Of a stretch of 64,000 bases of DNA, positions 21,371 to 32,559 are shown piece by piece. The position numbers were made by a program, and so were the translations under genes. The notes beneath the pieces are model-generated. The model searched no databases. It was not told where the DNA came from and saw only the letters and a list, made by a program, of their open reading frames with translations. How positions within the stretch are numbered: position 1 is the stretch's first letter; every line of letters begins with the position of its first letter. Source of the DNA: Datisca glomerata (lineage: Eukaryota > Streptophyta > Magnoliopsida > Cucurbitales > Datiscaceae); NCBI GenBank assembly GCA_003255025.1, contig QANY01002785.1:211043-275042 (forward strand). The letters are read 5' to 3'.

Positions 21371-22988
21371 AGGAATTTAACTTGTATTCTAAATTGCCAG
21401 ACTAGGGAAAAGCTCAACTAGGAGAAGGCGTGCTCAAATAAACATAAAAAGATAAAGCCCCGATGTAAGGAATATTCACTCGACCAAACCTCTAGAATAG
21501 GAGCACATTTGAAGGCGTCATAAAGGTCATGACAGGTCTATAAGACCCTCGACCTATGAAGGGGGCAACCCATTGGACAAGATCAAAGCCCTTTAAGGCC
21601 CACTCTAGCTTAGGATCATAAGCTCGAGACAATAAAAGTTGGAAAGGATACAAGACCTGGCATAACAGTCAGAACAACTACATAGCTCATGTTAAAGGTC
21701 TCATCCATATAAAATTAAAGATTGACTACCAAAAAAGAACTACTTAAGGCATACTCACGTGAAGAGAGGTAAAAGCAGAAACAAATAAAGAGCGAGAGGT
21801 AAAGGAAGTTTATTTTCATTAATAAACAGAGGACTATAAGTACATGGAAAGGTATAAAAGTCAACTCGGTTAAAGGGACGACCCCTCTAGGCTAACTTGA
21901 ACTCCCCTCTTCAGGAGGAAGGGAAAAAATCCCTCCTCTAGGGCATTATCTCCACAACTTCTTTGAACTCTTCTAAGGTCTTATGAACTCTGGTTACTCT
22001 TTTCTTGGGGACTAAATCTCTTTCCCCTTAGGGGGAGAAAGAAAGGAGACGACCATCCTCAGGTTCAGAATGAACTTGTCCTCAACCTACTCTCGGTACA
22101 TTTACCCACTCCAAACGGTTGATGGAGTGAGTTGATGAAAGAACAAAAGGAATGGTGGCACGAAGGAAGGATATGGGTTGTGTCTGGTCAAGATGCTCCA
22201 ATGTGAAGCAAAGGTTAAGGGTACCGGTCGGATTACAGGTCCTTGTTAAGGGTAAAGTCTTTATCACTAGGGGGTAGCCAACACGGACAAAGGATTCGTC
22301 GAACAGGCTTATCGACAGTAGAAAAATTACCACAAATGAAACATGGATGACTTCAAGGCGCAACATTCAAGAGGTTATGGAAAGGGAAGCGACACTCATG
22401 AAAAAGGAGGAGGGTCATGAAGGAGAACCTCCAGAACAGAAGAATCCCCCTGAAAGGGGGAAGATTATCGTTCTTCCAAAGGAATTAAGGGGAAGGACAA
22501 AGGTGAACATGGATTTCAACTCTGTCGAGAAGGCAGGGGTGAGAAAAATGAAAACCAAGATCTCCCATTTATAGGCCTTGAATGGGGAAACCGCTCATTT
22601 AATAGGCATACAAAAAAGGAAAGAAAAGAAGAGAGGGTTGAATGACAACTGTTGGGTCCATCTTACAATCAATGAACGACCGTTTTGCAGACCAATGAGA
22701 AGATTTTGGAAGATCACATGATAGAATGATACGATGCAACGTAATGATGGTTTAGGATCCGCATGACAGTAATACTCACCCCTCCCTACGCGCACCCACA
22801 TGCCATTAATGCCCTCACTCTGGAAAAGGTTAATGATCTTGAAATACTAGTAGACTTGCAACACGAGCGTGAGCTACCCAGATCAAGTGAAGATTATCAC
22901 TCCCACGTAGCTCAGATGCAGAGCTCGAGTTAATGAAGTCTTCAAACCCGGATATCAGAAGCTACCCAAGTCCTTGACTTGTGACCAC
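21371..22988 (+). other. 3' internal region of the gypsy-like element
   Basis: No recognisable protein. Contains a purine tract near 22029-22050 and short ORFs on both strands near 22082-22574 without family motifs. The sequence just before the partial right LTR is not a clear polypurine tract. Confidence 0.5.
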
Positions 22989-23098
22989 TGTTATAAGTGT
23001 TTTTCCAACTCCCAATGACGTAACGACATGTTGCACATCACAGTAAGAAACTCCCAACTCCAAGAGAGGAGTGGAACTGATCTCAGCTGGTCGGCCCC
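22989..23098 (+). repeat. truncated right LTR (first ~110 bp)
   Basis: TGTTATAAGTGTTTTTCCAA onward matches the LTR start and breaks at GTCGGCCCC, where sequence matching 17421 of the external flank begins (ATTTCCCAAGAACACG). A short CC/AT overlap is shared at the join. Confidence 0.88.
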
Positions 23099-23848
23099 AT
23101 TTCCCAAGAACACGAAGAGAAAAACATCATATTCAAGAAAGGGAGATAGCTTTTTTGGCCATGAACTAGAATTGATACTCTAGCTTCTTCACTTCGGTCA
23201 TTATTCTTTCTCTTTTTGTCATGCCAAAAATAGAACGAGAAACTTCATCAAGATGGATCAAACAAAGCACTAGTATTCACTTATAATCAAAATCCAAAGT
23301 AATAGTAAATCAAATTAAAAATCCAAATCTAGTAACTCAATCTCTCTCTGTCTCTCGTATGTTGTCTCTCTCTGTGTGATATATTCATGAAAAAAATCCC
23401 GGAAAATGAAGAAGCTAAATCTTATATACAACTTTTATATATTTGGCATATTGGGCAAACAAAGAAAAGAATTAGAATCGCAAGGCCATTCAGAGGACTT
23501 GATGAAGCAGACCATGAACGCCCAAGCTAAAAACTTAACCTTTTGGTTTTGTGTAGAAGACGTAAAGAGCCATAGTCTGAGATGGAAAATGAGAAGACCC
23601 CCCTCTCTCCTCTCTCGATCGCGGGTGAAGGGATTTGGGAAGGAAATAAATAAATTTGTTTTTTTCTAAGAGAAAAGGGAGAGGGTAGGTAATAGAACTT
23701 ATCAAAAGAGCTCGCGTCCATGAGTCACAGAGAAATTACACAATGAAGCAAGGGAAATCTTTTCGTCTTGGCTTATGTGGAAGAGGCCAACAACCGTATC
23801 GAGTTATGTCGAAAAAGGGTATGAGTCTAAGAGACATTCGATACTGTT
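23099..23848 (-). repeat. copy of the external left flank (A')
   Basis: Diverged direct copy of 17421-18148 including the CT-rich leader region, ending in CTGTT before the right LTR. It places host flank sequence inside the LTR element's borders. Confidence 0.88.
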
Positions 23849-24642
23849 TGTCATAGGAATTTTCTCAACCCCCAATAACACAATGACACATGTCGTGCCA
23901 TAATAGGAAACTTCCTACGCCAAGAAAGGAGTGGAAACGACCACAACTGGTCGGCCCCTACAGAGATTAGGAGACACAAGACCTAAGCTCATGGGAAAAT
24001 AGGTATAAGAGCACAAGGAAAGCTCCATCGACCCCGAGCTCAAAGTCATCATTACCCGTCGAAGGTGACGACGAAGGTGGCACTCCCTCCTAAGCTCGAG
24101 CACCCAACCGGTCTAATCGCTACGACAAAATGATAGGATAGCCTCTGTCTGGTCATCTCATAGGTAAATCAACATTTAATATCTGTCAGCTTTATGTCAA
24201 AGGACACCTCCTTTCCATCCAATCAGTGTCAGGCAAGATAGATTTCATGTCCCACAAAGCTTCTTCAACACGCCTCCAAAATGCTTCTTCGACACGCTAC
24301 CCACGGCCCTAAGGGTAGAGGTATAAATACTTCCATTAATCATTGAAAGAGGTATGTCTTTTATCCTCACAAAAACTCTGCTAAAATATCGACAAATGAC
24401 TAACTTAGGCATCGGAGACCCTTAGGCGGGGAAACTACCCCCTAGTTCCTCACCTTTAGGGTTATTTGTCTGTGTTTTGCAGACGCCGAGACCGCGATGA
24501 GGTCTACACGGGAAGATGAGGACGTTTAGCAGAAAGAAAAGATCATGTATGGCATCGCTATCACAGATCCTCCTAGAAGAAGGATTCCCACATTTAACAA
24601 GAAAGATTGACACCTGTATTGTGGTAGTTTTTGGCTAAAACA
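23849..24642 (+). repeat. complete right LTR
   Basis: About 794 bp, TGTCATAGG...GGCTAAAACA, followed by CTATT (24643-24647), which equals the duplication left of 18149. Confidence 0.88.
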
Positions 24643-24765
24643 CTATTTAATTGGGCGGGTTTGAAAATTTGAGTCCCCACGCCTGTGATATTTTTTACAT
24701 TTTACAGCGTTTATAAAAAAATGTCTCATTAAATGCTAGAAAAGCACCTAATTCTTGAAGTGACT

Positions 24766-25110
24766 TCACTATGATTCCATGATACAAGTAATTAAGTTCT
24801 ATGAAATATATGAACCTTACCGAGTAAGTAAAAATAAAAAAAGCATAATGTAGGACTCATGTTACTCTATATGATAATTAGATTGATAAAATTTGAATAC
24901 TCAAATTATGAACTTTTTTGTTATTATCCTTACACATTATCCCATTAAATATAACTTTTATATACAATGCTTAAGGTCCCATATAATAATCATAAAATTT
25001 TCATGATATTTTTAAAGTATCTAATATACATGTATGCAAATATTATTTGTAAAACAAGTACTTTATTTATCAACAGCAATAAAGTTTTCACATCACATGC
25101 TTAGAATGTA
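24766..25110 (-). repeat. Copia-C 3' LTR, proximal part
   Basis: Continues the LTR interrupted at 16374. Contains CCTTACCGAGTAAGTAAAA and AGGACTCATG and ends beside the copia polypurine/RNase H end, where TTCACTTGCCCTAAAG parallels the Copia-D border at about 44450. Confidence 0.55.
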
Positions 25111-27190
25111 TTATTCCCAAAAATATTCACTTGCCCTAAAGAAAATGAGATATATCCCCTAATCCTAAGAACCCTAGATGACTTTCAAAACTCTTGGCAT
25201 GCAGCGTCTTGGTGAAAGGATTTGTGGGATTTTCATCTGACGCAATTTACAATCTCTCTAATTAGGTGAGGCTTTCTCTCTATGTGCTTTCCTCTTATGT
25301 CTTCTTTGTTCTTTTGAATTTTTTGTTGCTTCTTTGTTGTCACACTAAAGCTTAATTGAGCCATTCATATCTAAAACAACTTCTAGATCAATAAAACTCG
25401 TCAAGCTAGACTGCTTTCTAAGCTACTTCACAAGCGGCTGCCTTCATAATAGAATCAACAATTCAAGATTGTTTGATGCTTGTCCATACTACAACTCCTC
25501 AACAAAGTGTCAATATAGATCCTGACGTTAAACTTCAAGAATATCTATCAGATTAAAAGTCAAAATCTTGGTATCCAATAGGAATCAAATCCAGGCTGGA
25601 ATATACAAGTATATAGTTTCTCATTCCCTTGAGATACTTGAGAGTATGTTTGACTGTCTCCTAGTTATCTAATATTAGATTTGGTTGAAAATGATTGACT
25701 GATACTACATAGCATATGCCGGTCCTTCTACACAACATTACATACATTAGACTTCTAACTGTCTCATGTTATCTTTTTCTTGAATAGTTTTGGAACATTG
25801 CTCTTTAGAAAGATGAACTTCATACCGAGAAGTAAAATTTCCTTTCTTGTAATTCATCATCGCATATCAGATAAACATCTTATCAATATACAATACTTGA
25901 GATAACACTAGCAGATGGTTATTACAATCTCGTACGAGTCATATCGCAAGAACATAGCTCGCCTATCCTAAATCATTCATATGGTTCATCAAGATTTTGA
26001 TCAAAACCGTAAGTCCTAATAGCCTCATCAAATTTGATGTCCCATGATCTAGAAGCATGCTTGAGTCCATATTAAACCTTTGAAGTTCATAAACCTTTTG
26101 CTTTTGCCTTTAGCTATGAACCTCTATGGTTGCATCATATAGATGTTTTCTTCAAGATGACCATTAAGAGAAGCGATATTCAAATCAATTTTCTATATCT
26201 CATAATTGAAATATGAAACAATACATAAGAGTATCCTAGTAGTCTTTAATCATGATGACTGATAAGAAAGTCTCTCTATAGTCGTCTTTTTACTTTTGGC
26301 TGAAACCCACTAACACAAGCCTAGCTTTGAAAGTGCAACTTTCATGTCCAGTCGTCTATTTTTCTTGGAGATCCATTTGCAACCTATGGTTTTACCCCTT
26401 TAGGAGTTGGATGTTATTTACCATCATTAGAAATTACAACATGTGCCTCTCTTGTGTAAAGATCAAGTAATCTCATAACCCCTTCACTATGTCGAGGTGA
26501 TAAAGAATTCTCATCTTGATTCATGGTCCATTCACTTTATCTTTTGATAACAATTGTTAGTGAAGGTCTGATCTCCCCAAAAAGTAACTCCTTTAGCACA
26601 ACTTTGCTATGAGGTTTGAAGTCAGTCATATAGTCATTTCAAGAAAAGTAGCATTTGTCAATACAAATACCTTTTTGTCATGATGACTATAGAGCTCATC
26701 TTGACTCCTTTGGGCATCCTAAAAACACGCATCCGTCAAAATAGAACTCATCAATCTTACTTTTCAGTACATGTGCTAGACAACCTCATATGTGAATGTG
26801 CCTTAAACTAGGTCTGTGACCATTTAACATGGTTTTTTAGGTATGACTTAGATGGTACCAAGTTTAGAATGTATGTGGTGATCTGCAGTGCATATCCCCA
26901 TACTAAGGTGCGTAAATTAAAGTGAGTAACTTAACATTGATCTCATTATGTAAAGAAAATTTCTATTTTTGCTCTCATCAGCACCACTTTGTCGTGGTGT
27001 TCCAGGCGTAGTAATCCGAGTATGCACCTCCTAGATCCGATTGAAGAATCTACTTTGAGTTACCTAATTGTCTTCAGCCTCAGCTTAGAATTTTTTAAAC
27101 TTTTCAAATTTTCCAATTCCCTTTGCATTAGGTAAACATCAAACTCAAAATTATATACACGTCGATGAAAAATTTAATAGCATTAATATT
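25111..27190 (-). pseudogene. Copia-C pol (integrase, RT, RNase H), heavily decayed
   Basis: Read leftward with many stops and frame changes. Integrase core YNFEFDVYLMQRELENLKSL at about 27170-27090; integrase C-terminal RPSLRHIHIRGCLAHVLK at about 26820-26770; RT pieces KGCKWISKKNRRLDMKVALS (about 26390-26325) and SLNGHLEENIYMMQP (about 26180-26130); tether YILVYSSLDLIPIGYQDFDF (about 25620-25550); RNase H CDNKEATKNSKEQRRHKRGK, then HIERKPHLIREIVN (about 25350-25235). The domain order is copia, and GKHIERKYHLIREI wording is typical of the SIRE/Angela-like group (inference). Gag and protease are missing on the right. Confidence 0.82.
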
Positions 27191-27200
27191 TCCACAATCA

Positions 27201-27292
27201 TTACTTAGTTAGCCAAACTAATTATCCATGTATCATAATTATCCATGTATGATTACTTAGTTAGCCATACTAACTATCCATGTATCATAATC
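27201..27292. repeat. tandem duplication of ~50 bp
   Basis: ATTACTTAGTTAGCCA(A/T)ACTAA then TATCCATGTATCATAAT occurs at about 27201-27241 and 27252-27292, one difference in the first part. A local duplication beside the decayed integrase. Confidence 0.85.
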
Positions 27293-27498
27293 AGTTGCTC
27301 TAAAAAACTAAAAGCATCCAAAAGTTTCACAAAATGCTACTAAATAACCTCAAAAATTTACTAAAATATCCTTTAACCCAAAGCCCAATTCTTTAAACTT
27401 TGGATGTCCATGTTGAATAGCCTCAAGTCATCATAGGTCCTACATTTTAAAGGAAACTTTCACCATTGAATGTAAGAGTGTTAAAGTTACCAACACTG
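27293..27498. other. unassigned, with half of a 190-bp repeat unit at its end
   Basis: No gene. The last ~25 bp (GTGTTAAAGTTACCAACACTG) is the left part of a repeat unit interrupted by the solo LTR and seen uninterrupted near 29867-29890. Confidence 0.7.
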
Positions 27499-29681
27499 TG
27501 TTGGGGGTTATGCTCTCAAAACATGTGTATTGATATTATAATATGAAATTTAATTAAATTACATTTTTCTTATAATTGTTCTTTAAAATTATTGTTGAAT
27601 AATTTATATGAATATTTTAAAATTACATATTCATTAATGAGACTATGATCTTATATTAGTAAGAGAGGATTAAGATCATAGATAACGAATAAAATTGTCA
27701 GTAATATATTAAAGTATATAATCTTTAATGAAAGGTTGCTAGTACGGTTCACTAATCATTATGAATTTGTATGATCTAGATCTGGATCAATGATGTGGAT
27801 AAACATGTTAGTGAAGATACTTTATATAATGAGATTATATATGACTGGACCGATGTGAATTAATATCTTTATTAACGTGTCATTTATCATAAAAATTTAA
27901 TACACATCAATTTGATGATCATATGTACATCAGTCTGAATCCTGAGTAGTTATGAACTCCTATGCATGTCTATTGGATCTTTTGATTCACTCGTTAAGGT
28001 TTGTTTGTAAAATAAGCTAGTGACTTTTGGTTTGAAGATTCAGTAATATGGATGGCTGGGAACATGATCTTACAAGATTTGGAATTCAAGCTTTCCTAAT
28101 GGATAATATATTGGTTCGCTTAAGTGTTAATTCTGAAATTGAATGGTTATTGAGCTCAAATTTATAATAAGACTATAAATTGTCCATTCACTAGTTGATT
28201 AATAGTACTTCAAGATCAAGAGGTATTTAGAAGGGTAAAATGGTAATTTTGACCATGTCTAATTTATAAATAAATAATTGGAGGACAAAACTACATGAAA
28301 TTATTATATCAGTGCACTACATGACAATACTCTATACATACATTCTATAATCTATAATAGTATAATTTCATATTTATAGTGGAGTAATAATGAAATTAAT
28401 AAATAAGTTTATTTAATTAAAGAGTTTAATTAATAATTTAGTTTATTGGAACTTAAGATTATAGGTATATGGTCCACATGACACCTCTATACTGCGCTAT
28501 CTAAGGAGAATATTTCAGTATATGAGAAAATGACTGACTTGCAAATGAATTTTTATTCTGGGGCAAATATGTAATTATAAGATAATTATGTGTGATTAAT
28601 TAATTGAATTACTTATATATAAATTTCAGAAATTATATATATNTTAATTTTTTTAATTATCGATATGTGAGACAAAATATCTAATTTATAAAATTAGATA
28701 ATTGAAAATGATTATTGGATAATAATTAAATCGACTTAGTTTGTTATTTTTTGAACTAACAGATAAACTAGTTGATTGAGATAATCAGATAACTTAATTT
28801 TGAATTAACTAGTATCAAAATATTTATCTGATTAAAATAAATATTTCATTTGTACTAATTGCCATGTTTCGATCAATGATTGAGAATCATAGACCATCAT
28901 TGACTGTTGTAGTGTCACGTGGCACTACAGCAGTAGACGTGTAACGCTGCAATACCACACTACACTACACTGTGGCGTAACACACAGTAACGTAAGGTAC
29001 CGTGATGGTTTACGCCAACTATAGTGCTATTTTGACACTATAGTTATGCACAGTTATATAGTGGGTCCCACTGCATTGGGTAATTTGAAATTAAATATTA
29101 ATTTTATTATTATCTCTAAGAATCTGATCTGTCAAATAATTATATATAGATATAATTATTTTGACCTCAGTGTTTGTTCTTCAATTTTGTTAAGAACATT
29201 ATTGCAGTTTGTGGAGAAACTTCTCTATGATTAAAATTTAATCAAATCTCTAGAAGAATAATCTATCGCGCTCTTTTAGAGAATTGTCTCACTAAAGTTC
29301 TTCTTAGTAAATCTCTAGTTGTCATGTGTTGAGTACATGTAGAGATAGAAAAGTGTATTCGTTATGTTCTACGTGCCCACACACGTCCTAGTGTGTTGAG
29401 GATTAACTTGGAAGATCTTGGTGTGGATCTTAGAGTCTGCTAATCGTTAGAACGATTTTATGGAAATAGAGGATCGATCGATTTTATGAGGACTCTTGAT
29501 TTAGACTACAAGAGGTACATGATTCCTAACCTTGTATGTTATAGATTTAACTTATAAATATATAATGGATCCTGATTGATTGAAAAATATTTTTCAATTA
29601 AAGTTTTTATTCAAAAACTATAGCGTTGCGCAAGTTTTTTGTTTTACCTTTTCCGCTGCGCATGCGCCGCAGTTACCAACA
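27499..29681 (+). mobile_element. solo LTR, 2183 bp, copia-like
   Basis: Begins TGTTGGGGGTTATGCTC and ends AGTTACCAACA, so the termini TGTTGG/CCAACA are perfect inverted repeats. The target duplication is CACTG (27494-27498) and CATTG (29682-29686), one mismatch. There is no internal region, PBS or second LTR. The U5-like end has CCTTTTCCGCTGCGCATGCG, common in large plant copia LTRs, which sets the plus orientation. One base (28643) is N. Foldbacks lie at 28909-28928, 29018-29044 and 29060-29072. Confidence 0.85.
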
Positions 29682-30150
29682 CATTGTACCCAACAACTTC
29701 CTAGCAACCGACTATAGCATACATGACTAGACAAAATTCAACCTCAAACCAAATTCAATTTTCAAATAATAGTGATAAAATGATGAAATTCAGCTTGTGC
29801 AAGCCTCAAAGCATGCATAATCTAACATAATTAACCTTTAAGCAATTAAAATAACTAATACAACAATAATGAAGTGTTATAGTTACCAACATTAACAATA
29901 ACAACTTCCTTACCAACTGACGCTACCATGCATGCTTTGACAAAATTCGACCTCAAAAAAAATTAAATATCAAATACTAATGGTAAAATGATTAGATTCA
30001 ACCTCTTATTCCTCGAAAATATGCATAACCCAACATAATTCATCCTCAAACAACCACCCACGCCACCTCACCCACCCCGCTCACCCTCAAAAAGTATTTT
30101 TAAATCTCAAAGCATGCATAACCCAACATAGGTCAACCTCAAAACGTTCT
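29682..30150. repeat. imperfect ~190-bp tandem repeat, 2.3 units
   Basis: AACAACTTCC...CTTTGACAAAATTC...CAAATACTAATGGTAAAATGA...CATGCATAACCCAACATAATT recurs from about 29691 and 29900, with a third partial near 30110-30140. The second unit carries the empty site corresponding to the solo-LTR insertion. Confidence 0.75.
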
Positions 30151-31605
30151 TTCGGCTGATTTCTAATACAAGACAAATATTGCCCATTCTCATTATAATT
30201 TCTATAAAACAAATAGAAAATTGTAACACATAGGCTAACTTTTTCAACAAAAATTACGTGAATGTCAGAATTTTTGAAACTTTATAAATATGACTAGTTT
30301 TACAAGCCAGTGTCAACTGTTATGAGAAAAATCAATTTTGGTGATAGGTGGTAATGCTACAACATCATCCCCTTCAAGAAATCTCCATTTCTTTCTTGGG
30401 TTTCATTAGACCATTCATATACGGTGGTTAAATCTTCTATCATATTTTTAGTAGGCGTAATGTAAGCCATGCTATTTATGATTGAAAAGTCTTCTAACCA
30501 TCTTTATATGCAAAAATGCATGCAAATGATATGTAAAATAAAAGAAGAAAAAAATCCTATATTTACTTTGGGTAGAGCACATTGCTCTTTCTACTGAATT
30601 GATACGCACTTAAATTAGAAATTTCTACGTGTAGTTTGGTTGTAAAATTCTATAAATTTTCTCAGGATGTCCACACTAGTATACAAAAAATAGAATAATA
30701 GGGGATCTCAATCAGTATGTCAAATAGGTCGACCTAAATGAGAATTTGGTAAGCCTACATGGCATTCACGGTTCCACAAAAGATTTTCACTACTCACTCT
30801 CACTGATACTAAAAGGCATGGCCTAGGTAGGAGGTTGTGGCATGTGCTCAAGATGGCGATAGGTGTATGAGATATTAAAACAGATAACAATAATAATAAA
30901 TATGTACACATAATAAAATAAAACAAAGGAGCAAATAATAAAATTTGGACGAAACTAAAATTACACATGACAAAATTTACTGGGCTTGACTCTCCATGGA
31001 ACAACAATAATGTTAGACATACGAATCCCTACCTGATTTGCCAAGTTGTCATAGTGTGCGCATGACGCAAAGCAGCAATTGAAAATAGATTTTTGAAAAT
31101 AAATTTAGAGTGGCTACCAATGATTTTAGAGTATGATTAGTCATCAATTCTTAAAAGATTTGGTCTATGAAAAATCAGAGTTGGTTCAGAAGTATTTTGT
31201 GTTTTGAGAATGTATTAGTTTCTTGTAACTCTCATTACTAACGCGGCTACAAAATTTGTCAATTGTTAAATTTGAAAAGGGTCCTAAAAAAGAGTTTGGA
31301 AAAAATATTTTTGAATGTCTCAATTAATCAAATCTTGTATAAAAAATGAAACAAGTATAGTCAGAAAATTGGTACCCAAAATTTCCAAGACCCATCCTTG
31401 GAATTTTATTATTATTAACTGTCATGAATTCTTTTAAAAAGATAAAGGGATATAATTGATTATCATTGGTTATCACAAACTATAAAGTTAAAGTTTGTAG
31501 AAAAAAACCATAACTAAAATAAATAAATTAAAATAAAATAAACAAACAAAACAAAAAGAATATAAAATACAAAATGATAAATCATAAATAATAAAAAAGG
31601 AGAGG
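30151..31605. other. unassigned AT-rich sequence
   Basis: No recognisable coding motif on either strand. The longest reading (minus, 30720-31007) is hydrophobic low-complexity from AT-rich DNA and is not supported. Confidence 0.6.
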
Positions 31606-31884
31606 GAGTACAAAGATTTATATCTCTGTACTCGAATAAGGAGTACACATGCATACTCTTTGTACTCAGATTGGGGTTGTTGATTGACAACCCCAACACC
31701 ATATTAGAAGTGTAGAGATTGATCTCTACACGCCATAGAGTCGTCAACGTCCATGATGACTTTGACGATTGACCACATAATATTTTCAATAAAAAATAAA
31801 AAGAATTCCTACCAAAACAAATGGATGCCTGTAGTCTAGGGTCGTTCTAGGGTACAGCCCCTGCATACAGTAGTTGTACCCTAG
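31606..31884. repeat. cluster of six consecutive foldbacks
   Basis: Arms: GAGTACA/TGTACTC at 31606-31612/31627-31633 (plus 4 more inner pairs after one mismatch); the same GAGTACA/TGTACTC at 31641-31647/31661-31667; TTGGGGTTGT/ACAACCCCAA at 31671-31680/31687-31696; GTGTAGAGAT/ATCTCTACAC at 31710-31719/31722-31731; TCGTCAA/TTGACGA at 31741-31747/31762-31768; CTAGGGTACA/TGTACCCTAG at 31847-31856/31875-31884. All arms listed pair without mismatch. Function unknown. Confidence 0.85.
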
Positions 31885-32559
31885 AAACATTCGTAGTCTA
31901 ATTCTAAAACTGAGTTTTTGAAGTGATATGCTTCATCTCAATTCTTCAAATTGGTAGATCCGTACCGGTCATTTTGTTCAAATCAGCTCCTTCATCAAAT
32001 TCATCTATGTGATTAGTCTAGTAAGAAATCGTCACAGTATTTCAACACGCACACGCACACACATCATGTCAATTATATTAGATGACAAAGAGACACCTAA
32101 TGAATCCTGCAGTTTAAGCACAGATATTGATTTCCCAAACGAGATGGGGATTTTCTTTCCTATTAAAGAATTCATCTACATAAAGACCTATTTAATTTTT
32201 TTCTCCTTTCTATCTTCAAGAGTTAGCAACAATGGTGCATGAAGTTTTCATATCTATGAATTAGAGAATACCTTTGTATGGCTGAGTTATTAGGATATAT
32301 TATCGGAAGGATGATGATGGATGTTCATACTTGTCTTCCTCTTATGCCTTCAAATTTTTGTTGTTGGATGACTTCAATAACATTATTGTGCTTCAAATCT
32401 GATTTCCTTGAGATCCCCTCCTTGATACTTTCTTTTCTTTTTCTTAGTCTATAAATCCTCTCTTCTTAGCCCTAAAATAAAGAGCTTCAAGAAAACCGTC
32501 TCCAGAATTCTTCCCTCTATATCTTTTCTTATCTATATGCCTATTTGATTCAAGTCTAG
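31885..32559. other. unassigned
   Basis: No gene. Short plus-strand reading at 32009-32242 has no recognisable motif. Confidence 0.6.

Larger units (their letters stand above)
18149..24642 (+). mobile_element. non-autonomous gypsy-like LTR element (LARD type), rearranged
   Basis: A left LTR at 18149-18939 and a right LTR at 23849-24642 are bounded by the target duplication CTATT at 18144-18148 and 24643-24647. A PBS-like ACGCCGTTTGTGAGAAC follows the left LTR, matching the TGGCGCCGT...GGGAAC leader of many plant gypsy elements. The interior (18940-22988) has no gag or pol. It has two tandem arrays and several unconnected short ORFs. Before the right LTR there is an extra partial LTR (22989-23098) joined to a copy of the external left flank (23099-23848). 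Orientation is set by the PBS. Confidence 0.82.
16375..24762. mobile_element. CACTA-3, CACTA-like element hosting a nested LTR element
   Basis: The left end CACTACAACATATCTGGC begins at 16375. The right end, reverse complement CACTTCAAGAATTAGG, ends at 24762. The 3-bp target duplication ACT is at 16372-16374 and 24763-24765, the size expected for CACTA. Subterminal words of the type TATAGCGTTTTTAAACACTA are dense at 16400-16700; ACAGCGTTTATAAAAAAATG appears at the right end. Without the nested LTR element (18149-24642) it is about 1.9 kb and has no transposase. It shares its terminus with CACTA-2. The two TIRs match at about 10 of 13 bases. Confidence 0.68.

Noticed and set aside
28906..28990. 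TGTTGTAGTG and CACTACA words as CACTA termini
   Set aside because: They lie inside the solo LTR, form a local palindrome and have no subterminal repeats or flanking duplication.
30720..31007. 95-codon minus-strand reading, hydrophobic
   Set aside because: AT-driven Leu/Phe/Tyr-rich composition without family motif or gene context.
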